From the NCBI GenBank assembly GCA_959347315.1, contig OY365807.1:12562714-12626713 (forward strand): a DNA stretch of 64,000 bases. Direction: 5' to 3'. This document shows positions 24,401-39,300 of this stretch, in pieces. The stretch comes from Bimastos eiseni (Eukaryota; Annelida; Clitellata; Crassiclitellata; Lumbricidae). The translations under genes were made by a program, and so were the position numbers. Every line of letters starts with the position of its first letter. The stretch's first letter is position 1. Under the pieces are notes generated by a model. It was not told where the DNA came from and did no database searches. It worked only from the letters and a program-made list of their open reading frames with translations.

Positions 24401-27246
24401 ATTGACAGAACCCAGCTCACACTGCTGGCCCTTTTCGACATCATTGCTGCATTTGATCTTGTTTGAGCTGTTGAATTGTTTGACTGGTGATTTTTATGAA
24501 TGGATTGCCTCTTCTCTCCATGAACGTTCCCTCTGTGTAGTCCATTGCTCTACCAGGTACTTGTGAGTCGCTGTTTAATTTGGCTTGCCCCAAATCTCGG
24601 TCCTTGGTCCTATTCTGTATATAATTTTACACATCAGGTCTTGCCTCACTCTTGATGGCACATGCAGTTTTTGATGGGCAATATGTTGCTTACACTCAAT
24701 GCCTACCTTCCATTGCAATCACACTGGTGCAGTCGGGTAATGAGCAGGACTCTGGATGCTTTAGAAGCATGGATGTCATCTAATCGGTTGCACTTGAACC
24801 CATCCAAGACCAAATTTTTATGACTAGGCACTTGGAAACAGCTTGCTAGACTTGACTTTACCGCTCTTACATCTAAAATCCCGGATTATGTCTGTTGAAA
24901 ATCACCATTTTAAAAATCCATCATTCCACCTACCATATTTTCTTCATTGTGATCATTGTTCACAATTCTAGTCATATTCTTACCTAGCCAACATAGCCAA
25001 AGATGTCCATGACTAAAGAGTCATGGACGTTGATGCTTTGTGACATTTGCAGTATATATAAACTACTAACCCATAATAACAATTTATTTCTTCTAATTTT
25101 TGTGATAATGTAATCACATTGGCGATCATCACGTTTTATTGATTAACCAAAAATCATATTTACCAGTAAATTAATATTTTTGGAAGGTCAGTAATTTCGC
25201 ACATTGACCTCTGCTGCACTTATTGATAGAACTCTTTTGATGTTATATTCTAGACTGAATTCCTATTTTGTAGGTGAAGCCGTGGGCCTCTGTACAGTTG
25301 CAGGGCAAGTGTAAGATACCCTAAAATGCCCTGTAGAAATCCCAGCACTCTGTCTTGTTTAGAAAAATTATCATCAAGTAACAATTATAAATCTTACACT
25401 TGTATTTGTTGCTGAGGCAGATGGCATCACGACTGCATCCCTGAACATGACTTTCCCAGCATGCCCTTCGCCACAGTGGTGCTATGCTCCACTTGGCGTA
25501 TTGTCTTTAGTCCAAGGATTTGGTTCAACGATTTCGCTCACTGTACAGGGAACCACTGACCCAAGACTTCTTGTTGTAAGTGTTCTCAATGTAGTTCATT
25601 TACATCAAACTAAATAGTTTTCAGGTAAATCTATTTACCTCCTTTACATTTATGTAGCACATATTTAGCCCTCGAGAAAGTCCTGCTGTATGCATGGCAT
25701 TATATAGAATTGCATTTGATTAGTATAAACTTGCCTTATTCACTGCTTTTGATTAACACTTTTGAATAACTATCTGTAATAAGCAAATGTTACTATTTTG
25801 ATGTTTGATTCAGAATTTTGTTAGTGACCATAATAATAGATGAATATGATTCAACAGATTTATATATACCTATGCTTTTGTGGAGCATCTATCGAGCATC
25901 ATAAGCAAGTTGTTTACCTTTTAACACATTATTGAATGAGTTTATATTGACGCATTTAAGAAATTAGTTTATCTGTACCTCTGACCTTTATAATACAAAG
26001 CTTGAACTCTTGTTTTAAAATAGGATCGCTTGATGGCCATTCCAGTTGAATATCTGAACGCAACAAATCTGTTTGGACCGACAGATGATGCCGTTTTCCA
26101 GTCAACTTGTAACGTTGTACGGAATGGAGTTGAGTGAGTAGTCATTGCATAAAGAAGGTCTTAAGGCCAATGACACCTCCTAGGGTAGCAGCAGTTGCAG
26201 TGCTTTGATAGGCAGTTGAATGGTGTTATACATGTATTAACATACATACATAGGTACACACTACACACATACACCTAGGTGGTGTCATTGGCCTTAAATG
26301 GTGTTAAAGTTAATTAAGAACAGCTTAAATATTTGGATGCAATAAACAGGAAAATGCATTGAGCCACTGAAAGCCTTGTAGGTATCATTTAACCCTTCAA
26401 AGTAGCTTTTGGAAATTGACTTTAGAGGTTGTAAAATGTATTGAGGTTGGATTGAATCGTCCCTACCATCCGACAATTCAATCCCTGCCTATCTCTGCAT
26501 ACTGGTTATGATGAAGAGTTATTATGATGACACGTTTCTTTCAGTGCCGCTGCCACCTACTGCAGGCCGAAAGTGTTTTCTCTTGCAACATATTACTTAA
26601 ATGGAGCATTACCCTGCAACTGTCACTTTCTTGGAAGTTACACAAACGTCACCTGCCAGCCTTATGGGGGACAGTGTTTGTGCAAGCCAGGCACTACAGG
26701 GAGACAATGTGACACCTGTCAGATACAGTTCTACGGCATGACAGATCAGGGATGTCAAGGTATGTTCTGTTGATGTGCTTTTTTATTTGATACCCAGTGT
26801 GACAATAATGATAGACACTGATCCAATATCTGATCTGATCTGGTGACTTATTTTGCACTGTCATCATAGTGTGCAAGGTATCACAAATTTAATTAAATGA
26901 CTTCTTTGATGCTCTTATAATACACAGTACATAATAACAATCAAAATGAAACCAGAGTCAAAAGTTGGTACAAGGGATTGGACGATGATGGGGGTGGTAG
27001 GGATGTTGCATATGGATTTAGTTTGGCAATGATATCAGAGATGATCGCTTCCAGGGTTGCAAACAGTTTGACCATACAATGGATTTCCATTTAACATGAC
27101 TGGCCAGGTTTTTGAGCATGGCCACAGAAGGAAAAGTTATTGTACTATCTACTTGGTCAGCTTGCCACTCAATGATGGTAATAGAGGTGATTATGATGAT
27201 ACTGCTGCTGCTGATGATAATAATTAAGGTAATGATGATGGTGCTG

Positions 27247-27302
<56 letters not shown>

Positions 27303-30300
27303 GTGATAGTTATTGCAATGTTTATTGCCAGCCTGCAACTGCCTACAGACGGCATTCAAAGCTTGTGATGACTTTGGCCAGTGCCTCTGCCCTCCTGGAG
27401 TTGAAGGTCTTAACTGTGACCACTGCAAGGACTCTTACTACCACTATGACTTCAACCGTGGATGCACAGTAGGTCTTCGTCATCTTTGTCTTCATCATCT
27501 TTGTCTTCATCATCATCATCATCATCATCATCATTATGAACAGCATTATTAATAATTTGTGTTCAAGATACATACATTTTTGAGGCTATTTTGGCAATAG
27601 CCTCAACTATGACCAATAGTTGTGACATTGAGAGTTTGATAACCACTGTGAAAATGAAAATGATGAACTCGCTGAAGAATCATTATTATCTGGTGTACAA
27701 GCAACAGGATTTTTTTTATATCCTTGGGTTCAGGTGATGCATCCAAATGGAGTAAGCAATTTAGTTTTTCTACTTCTAATTTTCAGTCTGTTATCAACCA
27801 GGTGTGCATAATGAATGAAGAATCAATTGTTTTACATTTTTTTCACTATTTGTGTTTAGTATCTGCTCTTTCAGTCAAGTTTCAGTCAAATGTCAAAGGT
27901 AAAAATATCACCTTTACTCAGGGTTAACGTAATATTGCGCTGGCAATACGAGACACAAGGGTTAAGTTTAGACCTGATGTTGCAATTGACAGAATGCACA
28001 AACAACCGTTCCTCATTTTCTGTGTTCTTAGCCGTGCGACTGCAACACCATCGGTTCTTTGTCGCTGACGTGCAATTCCACGACAGGTATCTGTACGTGT
28101 CGGCCGGGAGTCATCGGTTCTCGATGCGACCAGTGTTCTGACGGATTCTGGCAGATGTCGTACGCAGGCTGTATGTCGTGTTCTTGTGATGTCGATGGCT
28201 CTGTGGGTGCCATCTGTGACAAGATCAGTGGCCAATGTCCCTGCAAGGTTAGGCTTCGTTTCTACACAAATTTTATGTGTCATGTATTGTTAGAGAGTTT
28301 ATATAGCACCTAAGCAGCAATCAGTGTTCCTGTGAAGTATTGGCTTCCAGTTCATCTGATTTCTATGTGCACTTGTACTCTATTTTATTGGTAAGTTTAT
28401 GCAGGCCTAGTGCATTTTTATGAATTGTTTTGATCAAATGTGCAGATAAAGAAATAGCTATAGTAGCACTTGATCTGTAATGTAATTTTGGACCTTGAGC
28501 ATGCAACTGATGTGCTGATAAATTTAATAGCAAAGGTAATGCTCTTGGATGATGCATCAGTACAACAGGACACGATGTACATACAATACAACTCGGCATT
28601 TATAATGCGCTTTATCACGACAAGTCGTGCTCGAAAGCGGGCACATGTTTCAACAACGCAACTGCAGTTGTAATGCAGAGCAATTGTGTGCAAAGGACTT
28701 GCTCAAGGTCCCTACACAGTGATGCCCCGAACGAGGTTCGAAACCGCTCGCTCAGCACGCACTGAACGTTATGGGCTGACCGGTAACCGCTCGGCCACCA
28801 TGTCACCAATGTATATGTGTAAGTGATGTACCAGTAGTGGGTATGTAAAGTAATGTGATTTAATATGGTGATTTAAACTTGTTTTATTGGAGCAGAGCTG
28901 TTTATGTATATAGGGACTTTTCTTTTTTGGCATACAATTGGTTCATGGTTACTGTGATTTGTGCTTTTTGAAAACCAATTAAAACTGAACAGATCTGAAG
29001 AGGATTCTGTTTATGAAAGTATTGGGACTCTGGTGCAATAAAAAGAGTGTGTAACAATACTACTGCATGACTCCATTAGTGTTGCTATTTCTGTAGAAAA
29101 ACATCCAGAGCCAACAGTGTACGACGTGCACTTTGAACTCCTTCTCCAAGTCGGTCAGCCATGTGGATGGCTGCTTGTTATGCGTCTGTATGGGCGTCAC
29201 CAACATCTGCTCGACTTCATTCACTGTGCTCCCTCAAACGATCTTTGTGGCTCTTTTTAATGCCTCACAAGCGCCTACACTTTCTGTTGTCCTGGCCACT
29301 CTTGTCCCCATCTCCAACCCGATCACCCAACAGGTGATCGACAACAACCTGATGGCCGAGGTTCAGCTTCTCGGGTCACAGGCCGCGTACTGGCAGGTGC
29401 CATCGTTGACGGGTGACATGCTCAAGTACTACGAGGGAACGATCAGTTTCGTAGTGCACTGGGTCTCGGCTGATCCAGGTGCTGTGCCGTTGACCAACGT
29501 CAGGTTGTTGGTCATTGGTCGTAACAGAGTGCAGGTTCCATTTGCCATGTCCGTTCCTAGCGTGCAGAGGAATACAATGACAAGCGTCAGTGTTGTCTTG
29601 TCGTTGGAGAACGTTATTGCGGCTGGGCAGCCTACCTTCACCAGGGGGCAGCTGCTTGTGGCGTTCACTCAGGTTCAGGCGGTGCTCATACCAGCAGCCT
29701 ACACGAATCCGAGTCATGCAAGCAGGTACGAATTGTCACAGAAAAATGTATATGTTCATTCGACATATTATGTCTTTAGTTTAAAACAGCCCTACTGCAT
29801 AGATGGACAAGACTGAATTTGCTTTATTGAGCAGATGATGTTCCGGGTCTAATTCAATGATTGTTATTCTGAACCTGCTGAGTGTTCTTAATAACCCTGG
29901 ACAAATTATTAGAGTTATCTGTCCCACATCTCAAAATCCTGATCCTGTACAAGTTAGTGAATGACCATTGCTTTACTATATTTGTGTAATACAGAGCCCT
30001 AGGAGACAATTTGTTTGCATTTTCTTATTGGATGCCGCTCAGCGCCTTGGAACGGTGTTGTTTTTATTCTCCTACTTAGCAGCAGAACTCTGTGCAGACT
30101 TGGCTGGAATATAATATTCCTATGATAGAAACAGATTATGTTTGTTCTATGTTTGGTTTTTGCTTGTAGAATTGGAAACCTGAGTTACAGTGTCACTCCA
30201 GGCAGTATCGAACAGTGCTATTGTCCAGTGGGATATGAAGGCCTTTCCTGTCAGGTATGTCTATGTCTATGCTGCTGTCGCTATGTGTCGAAGACGCACC

Positions 30301-33300
30301 TCGGTTGCTTAGACTGAGTTTGCAAGGAGTGAAAATAGTTGATCGTTGTACCTGATACTCAGCAATTTTTAACAACTTTTCACTAGTTTCACGAAGATAG
30401 CATGAAGCCAGACCCCAAAACGATCTTTGTGGCTTATGGGGACCTTTCATAGGAAATCTTTTCAGCCTTTCCTTCCCTCCTTGTTCTTCCATCAATATCT
30501 CCCTTCAACACACACACACACACACACACATGCCTACACACACACACATTCTTTATTGATGTGATATGATATTTATTTAGTTTAATTTAATTTGCCTGGT
30601 AGTACCACTGCTAGACTACACACCCAAAGTAAAATGTATGGATGTGTTAGGATATTTGCATGGCATCTTTATCACCAGTTGAAGTTTTATGTTTGTAGAA
30701 CTGTTCATCTGGTTACATGAGAGCAAATGTCAGCAGCCAAGGTTACCTTGGCATATGTGTTACGTGCAACTGCAACTCACACTCACAGCTCTGTCTGCCG
30801 GACACTGGCCAGTGCATCAACTGCATGGATAACACGGCTGGTTAGACACACTTCTCACTGTTTCCACACTAGTGCAGTATAATTTGATGCAGTCTAATGC
30901 GATGGATTTAAATATACTGTCATACAATGTTGGTAATGGAATTTATGCTTTTTGTGTTAGTCATGTTTCTATAGATCTACAGGTAACATAATGTATTGTA
31001 TTGTATTCTATTTGATCATTTATAAGGCACTTCTCACTGCATGAGCCTTCAGAAGCGCTCACAGTGCCATGTGCCCCTTTATAAAGGAAGGGTTTTAGAT
31101 GAGAGAAAGAGGCAGAGATGCAGCCATATACGATGGCATAGTGAATTGAAGAGATTTGACCATTCCATAAATGCATGCAAAGAATCTGGATTTAGCCATT
31201 GTGGTCGTAACACAAAGGACAAAGGTCAAGGATCTGAGCAAGGCAGATAATGTGGCAGATAACCATAATCATAGCCAACCATTTTTGGTGAATGCCTCCA
31301 ACTGAAGGAATATGAAAACACAAAAATAAGCAAGTCATAAGAGAAAAAACAATAGGGAGAAATAAATAAACCCCTAAGGGACCAATGAGGTCTTGCTAAC
31401 TAGGCCCACCCTTTCCAACAAAAGTACAAGCAGCAGGCGGGATAATAACACACGTACAAAAGTAGCTTTATTTCTTAACTAGTTAACTAAAGTAGACCAG
31501 CACTTTACATCTAAGTCCTGGCAACACTGAGTAGATGAATCTTGTATTTGTCTTTGAATATTTTTATAGTCCTAGATGAACGTAAAATGTAATGTGATGT
31601 AATAATTTGCCATAATATGACTTATGCTGTGATATTTATCCATTGTAGGTTTTAACTGCGAATTGTGTGCTGTTGGATATTATCGTGACAGTTCTCTTGG
31701 TCCAACAAGTCCTTGTAATATGTGTCCATGTTTCATGCCGCGTGTCTCAAACGCTTCATGTGCCATCATAAATGGCTCTCTCACCTGTCTCCAGTGTAAT
31801 CCAGGTTACACAGGAATGTTCTGTGACAGGTAAGCAATATTGAATTGATTGATCTCATTCAGAGACTTAACTGAAAAGGTGCTCTATTGAACACCAATTA
31901 TTTTCTTATGAATATAATGTTAAATGTAGAGATATTGTTGCAGATTTTCAAAATGAACTTGCACAATGGACAACAAGTCCTGCTGATAGAGCAAATAGTG
32001 TTCCTTATTTTAAATTTGCAAACGCTCTTCTTTGACCAACATAGACCTTGAACTATGAACATGTTGGCACAGTGGCCGATTGGTTAGAGTGGTCGGCCCG
32101 TAGCGCCCAGTGTGCGCTGAGTGAGTGGGTTCGACCCTCGTTCGAGGCGTCACTGTATAGGGACATTTAGCAAGTCCTTCATGCACAATTGCTCTGCAGT
32201 ACAACTGCAATTGCACCCTCGAGTCGTGTGAACTTCTGAGCAAACAATGTTGGAAGAAGGGCGATGTCAAATTTCAGAATAAAAACTAACTGCCAACCAT
32301 TGGATTTAGCTTCATTGGTTGGACTATGCATGTATTTAGGAGACGCCAATTGAGTTTCTAGTCCAGTAAGTGTTGTATTAATTGCTTTCAGATGAAATTG
32401 TTTTTAATTAACTTTAATTTCAAGAAGACTAGCAAGGAAAGTACATATAAAAGGTATAAAAATGATCTGTTGCATTGCATAAGTAGAAGGATAGGTAAGC
32501 ACCTGTGAGCTGAACATAAATTTTGTCTATTTATTTAATTATATTGTATCATCTTTCGGTTGATTTTGAACCAATCAATGGAAATTTGTTTTCCTTGCAG
32601 CTGCCTTCCATTTTACTATGGCAGTCCTGCGATTCTTTACACTGGAACATGCAATCCTTGCACCTGCAATGCAAACTCGGTGACGTGTGACAGCTTAACA
32701 GGCCAGTGTCTCAATTGTTCGCATTTTACGGACGGCTTCAACTGTGAGAAGTGTATGGATGGGTTTTTTGGTAATGCCAGCATCGGGAATTGCTCAGGTG
32801 AGAATTTCCTCAATTAGGGTCCTGCTTTGGTTGGCATATTTTTTTGCTTCATTTACGTTACATTGTGAGTGAGGTTGCTTAGCGATGTCTTAAATTGCTG
32901 AGCTATTGGTTTGTTGTAACATAAACTACCAACCAATCAAAATCAATAATTTGCCTATCAACCTATAATCAATCAACTGATGAGCAAAGTGCCAGCTCTC
33001 CAGCCAATCAGCCAATTGATTTAAATAATCTGTAGTCTTCAACACATACATGTATATAATGCTGTATATAATTATATAATTACATGTATATAATTTGTAA
33101 CTGCTAAGACAGAATAGTATGCTTGTATTAGCATTGAATGTGTTGTCTTGTTCAGACTTTCTCATTGACACTCTTCAACAATACATTTGCATCTACTGGT
33201 ATTATTTGATGTGCAAAGAGCTGTGATTTCAATTCCATTTGTGTGTATTTATCTAAACACTTATGTAGCGCTTTTGTTTGTAAATTGATCTGGTGGTCTG

Positions 33301-36300
33301 CTGATAGATAGTGTTATTACTGTGTTAATGTTGGAATGGGTTATCGGATGATGTTGTCTTTTTTCAGCTTGTAATTGCAACGCGAATGGATCTGTGAGTA
33401 CCATCTGCAACAACCAGACGGGGCAATGCTCGTGCGTCGATGGAGTGGGTCGTCGGATGTGTGATACCTGTCTCGACTTCTATTATCGCCCGAGCAACCC
33501 ACCTTACCCATTCTTCAGAGGTCCAGTTATTCAGACACATTGAACGAATATATACATATATATACATTGCTATTCATATTATTTGACAGCTCCACAGAAT
33601 ACGTTTTTTTTCTTCAAGCCCATCTATGTAAGGTTTTGGGAACCCTGAGTTTGCTAGGGTCACATGTGGAGCAGAAATCAGAAAAAATCTGTATTTCTCC
33701 CATTTCAACCTCTTAATTACCCTTAACCACAACACTCTCAAGCAGTCAACACTGCAATGCATTACATGCAATGAGTCTCGTGGAGCCACATTGGGTATTA
33801 TGTTAAAGTGGGTTTGTATCTTAATAACCTGAATTCATTTTGGGGGGCTATGTGACTTGCCACATTACATCAGAATTCACATTATAAAATTATGTTTTAT
33901 GCACATGTCTGTGTGACTTTATGCACAATGTATATTTAAAAAAAATTGATAACAACAATACACTACAACTAACATTTGGTAACGCTCTGAATGATAAAGA
34001 GGTACCTGGGTTCTCATTTTAGGGTGACAATAGACTCAGTAAGAGAGTTATCAATATGTGTTTATATTGAAAATGTTGGGACCAAGCTGTGCATAAGTGC
34101 GAGTCCAACCAAAGATAATTTTATATACCAACAATGACATTCTTTTCAGGACATGCTTATCAAAGAGAGGATTGTTCTTTAACAGAACTGCAAATGGAAA
34201 TGAATAGATAGGATGACGAATAGATGTGCATATTATAAGCAGGTATCTCTATTTGCACTCATTTTTATCTTTGAGTGTCTGCATGTCTTGTAACAGGTTG
34301 TCTTCCTTGTAACTGCAATGCTTTTGGGACTGCCAACCTGTCATGTGGCACAGATGGCGTCTGTATTTGTAATCCAAATACGATTGGAGTTAAATGCGAC
34401 CAGTGTCAGATTGGAAACTGGGGACTACCTGCCCAGACTTGCCAAGGTATGTTCCAATATTTCATCAGCATCCTATTATTAATATTATTACAGTATTATG
34501 ACTGTAGTACCATATATTCCTTATCAGTGTTCTTACCTTCTAGGTTGAGTTTATTACAGTATTTCTGTGGTAACATAATGATTTCCTGTGTGGTTTCTTG
34601 TTATAGCATGCAATTGCGATACTAGGGGAGCAAATGCTTCCCTTCTTACGTCATGTGACATTTATGGAGGTCAGTGCGTTTGTTATCCGGGTGTTGGACA
34701 AAGAAGATGCGACTCCTGCTTGCCCATGTATGTCAACTTGACTGCTGGTGTTGGCTGCACAGGTAGGATTCGGAATATTGTGATGATGATGATGATGATG
34801 ATGATGACGATGACGACGACGACGATGACAACGACGATGACAACGACGATGACAACGATGATGACAGTGAGGATGATATATGATGACAATGACAACTCTA
34901 TGTGTAATACTGATCACTATATTGATGATGTTGATGATGTTCAACAGAAGAGGGATGATTGGGTTAATTAATACTTTTAATTATTAGCTCATTCACTTCA
35001 CTTCATTCAAAGCCTATTAAAGATAAAGATTGCTACAAACAATACACTTCTGAGCAAAAGATGTTGGAAGAAGGGCGGTATCAAATTTCGAAATAATGCA
35101 ATTGTACTTTTTTGATAATTATGTCCAGAAGTGGGCACTTAAGCTGAGCAACAGAAGTAATACTTGGTTTACAATGGAAGAGAGCTGTGAGCGTGAGTAG
35201 GAGCAAGTTTGAAACTCATCGACCATAGACAACCAATGTACCAGCAGGAACAACGTACTTTGCAGTAGATGCTGATCGAGGGCCTTCAATAGAGCTACAT
35301 GGTGTAACCAAGGAAGATTCATAGGATGGCAGATGACTGGACATGCTTAGCACGTGATGAGTACCAGGTTGTAGTGTAATTTAACAAGACATATATACAG
35401 CACCATTTAAGAGCATCTCGGAGGTGCTCTAAGTTGGAGGCTTACAATGGACATCCTCAGATGAAGGGAGCCAGTGTAAAGAAGAAAGCGTTAGTGTGAT
35501 TGGATTGTCCACGACGCAGTCTTGTTGCCTGGTGCATTTTTCTATTTAAAGGTAGTAGTGTACAGCGACTGAACCAATATAGGATAGGCTTGCAGTAGTC
35601 GAATCGCATAAAATTATGGGTGCTCTTCGGTGTTTTCAGTAATGCTCATGAGTAGTATCAGAGTAGAGCAAAACTAACGAATCCTTCTGAGGTGAAACAT
35701 GCACCGTTCTAGAATTTACAGGTATTTGGGGTTTAGAGAGTGCGAGTCAAGCATGACTCCAGGATTGCAAACAGCAGCGAATGGGAATGTGGATGGAGAA
35801 AACAGAGATTGAGAGTTCCTGTAGGATCTCAGCACTCGTTAATATGCTGATATATGCGCTTGGCTTTTGATTGGTGCTGGTTGAAGGTTACCTTTGTGAT
35901 TAATTAGAGAAGCAGTCAGGCCAGAAGCTTTGAATTTGTCTGGGTTAAATTTGAAGCACTTGATGTGAAGATGTAAAAATTCTCATGGCATTTACAACAT
36001 CAGAGATGTAGTACATAGGCTTTGGTGTCATCAACATTTAGATGGATTTATTGACCATGACAAGTGGCAGTGGCTGCCAGTTTATGAGTTTGGAGAATAA
36101 AGGTCAAAGAACCATTGTTTTGATTAATTACTGCATCAATGAATTTGTTAATGGAGGATGATTTTTTTTATTAATTAATTTCTTTATTCCTTTGTATATC
36201 ATTAGTACCTGGATGTTTTGTTTATTTATTCTAGTAGTCATCGATTTCTTTATTCATTTAGTTATTGATTAATTAATTAGCTGGTCCATGTGTTCTTTGT

Positions 36301-39300
36301 TAATGTCTATAGCTTGTGGCGTTTGTGAGACGTCTCTTGGTAATGACACGATGCGGTTGCTATTAAAATTCCAAGACTACTGGAACCAGACACTGACCTT
36401 TCAGCTGATACAGCAGCAGGATGTGGCACTGGGAATACTGGAGAGTGGCATCAATAATACCATGAAACAGACTGGGTTGGCAAGTGGCTACGACCTCGTC
36501 ACAAATATCTCTGCTCTTATCACAGAACTGCAGGCAACAGCCTTGACCGGCCAGTCAAATGTAACTGCCTTACAGTCAAAGGTGAGGAGTACTTTTTAAC
36601 TTGAGGATAGGGTAAAAGTGAGGCATTGGAAGGTTTGTGATTACTACAAGCTGCATTAGTTCCCCAGTCACTTTTAGGATGTGATCATTGTTAGATGGGT
36701 AAGTGTATGATGTCAATTTTTTCCCTTTTGTTATTATTTTTCTTATTATTGTTATCATTGTTATCTATATTATTATTATTATTATTATTATTATTTTTAT
36801 TTTCGATCCTTAGGATAAAATTTAGAGGGTGTAGAAAACTGTTCTGTGTTTGGCAGTATGCATCTCTGGGATTGCTATTCTTTGCAGATATCTGGCTCTT
36901 GAAACTTGCTGAAGGTTAATGAGGAATTTTGTGCCACTCATAGCAATTTTGACTGAAACTGTAATGAGCAAATATTTGCTGAGGAATTTCCTAGTTAAAT
37001 AGCTCACTACACAAATGCACAGCTACTTGAAAGCTATGTGTGAACATTCAGGTTAACGGACTAGCTGCAACCGCGTCGCAGTTTCTTAATGACTCAACAG
37101 CCGAGTACAATCGCATAAGTGACATCAAGCGACAGGCAGACACTGTGAGAGTCGACACCGGAACGCAGTACGTCAACGTCCAGAACTATCTTCAGACTCT
37201 TCGTGGATACAATGCATCAGCTTACCAGGCATGTTTTTATTTTGACTTTCTCTCAAAATTATAGTAGTGGTAGTTCCTGGTTAACATACTGTGTTATTAC
37301 AAGGATTGTTAGCATCTCCCTCCTTCTTTATTCAGACTTTGGACTGGCATTGTCAGAGAACGAACAGTGACCGAGTCTTGGCATAATATGTAATATGTTC
37401 CTCAGATTTTATTTAAGTATCATTATATGTATGTATCAATAGGCAGATTATTGTTAATTTAGACATTTATTAAAGGATTTACATATATGCAACTTATTTT
37501 CAGTTGTTAAACTGGTGCATTAAATTATGGGCACCTTTGAACCTAAATCACTGACTTCCTAATTACCAAGAGCTTTGTTTCACACTGGAGCTTTTAAAAA
37601 ATATTGGAAATGTGGGTAAATACTGCATCTTTAGCTGTCCGTTTTCACCAGATTTCAAGCAGGTCTTCTATTTCCCTTCTCTGATTTCACCAAATCCTAG
37701 AAATGTTGTTTGTAAATTTTGTTTGTCGTTGCTGAGCCTAGATTTTAGAACTCTGCTTCTGCAACTATTTCTTTTGCTTATGTTACACTGATTTGTCTCA
37801 ACTTATGGCTTAACTCTTTCATCTGGTTTATTCATCTTGACCTGCCTTTCTATCTGAATGATTACCTGAATATGACTTGACTTTTGTGCACGATCAGTTG
37901 ATGTTTTTTGTGCATCGGACACTATCGAAGTTGCTCAGTGCTCATTATTCTCCTTCTATTATTATTTATTTGCGAACGCTTGGCTTGCTGAGCAAGGCCC
38001 TTCCAGCTTCCTCGACCCTGTGAAGAGCCCAGAGACCGCCTGGATGTCTTGTTATTGCACAGTCCTCCACTATGTTGAACATCGTCTACACCTCACCACA
38101 CTTGCACAAGGCCGGCGTGACCTGGGACCATCTTAAGAGATCAGCTCCACAGATGGTGCCAGGTCACCTCGGCCTTGTGAGAGTGTGGCGAGGTGCAGCC
38201 GATGTTCTTTTTCTATCAATTTAAATTTTAAGATGCTACTTATTATTATTAGTGTAGACATTAATTAGGTACTGCACGCCCAGTTAACATTAGGTCTTGA
38301 TATATTTATTTAAGCTGTCAGAAATTTATGTTTTTGTTTATCTATTTCTTTCTGCATAATACAGTTCAGTACTGTATTTAAAAAAAATTGCTGTTATCAT
38401 TTTTCCTGATTACCAAGTCTGTTATATTTTTATATTTATATTCTGTACATTTATTTTTACCATGGGTGTATGATTTCGGCTCATCAGTGTAAGACAAATG
38501 CTATATAAATGTATGAAATTAGAGCGTTTATGTTGTTCGTATTAATCCTTAATGTACCAGATAAACTGGAAACTCTTTATGCAAGAACTGCCTTACACGA
38601 ATGTTTTGTGTTGAAAATACATAATTTTCCGTGCCTGAATTAATTTTAAGTCCATTGTCATATCAGAATTCGTTTTCATAAAAGCATTTTATACAGATTT
38701 TCTGTATGGTTTAACTCAACAGTGTATCAAATTGAATTTGTCAGGAAATTTAAAAAGCTATCTAGTGCTGCATAAATTCTGGTTGAATTATATTACCTTG
38801 CAGCTTCTACAGAGCATTCAAGGCAGACCAACAGACGGAACATGGAATTGGACGGGACTGTTCACCACACAATTCCAACAGACTCAGGATGAACTTTTAC
38901 ATTCACAGTCGACTCTTTCTACAGTGCAACAGTTCAACAGCACAGTTAGCGATCAGGTAACAATGGTGGTGAAGAATCACCTGTTCTGGCAGAAGGGAAC
39001 AGTGGGCTGAAGTTTTACCAGCATGTGGTAAAAGGTAGCAGGTTCTGAAATTGTACCCGTGTATGGTGAAAGGTAATAGGTGTTGAAGTTTCACCAGCAT
39101 AATATGGTAAAAGGTAGTAGAAGATAGCAGATTCTGATATTTTACTAGCATGTGATAAAAAGTAAAAGGTGCTGAAGTTTTTCCAGCAAGTGGTAAAAGG
39201 TAATGTTCAGATTCTGAAGTTTTGCCAGCATATTGTAAAAGGTATCATGTTCTGATATTTTACCAGCATTTGGTAAAATGTGACAGGTGCTGAAATTTCA

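Noticed and set aside
27018..27428. His-rich minus-strand frame
   Set aside because: Translation of the (ATG)n tract, overlapping exon 16 on the other strand.
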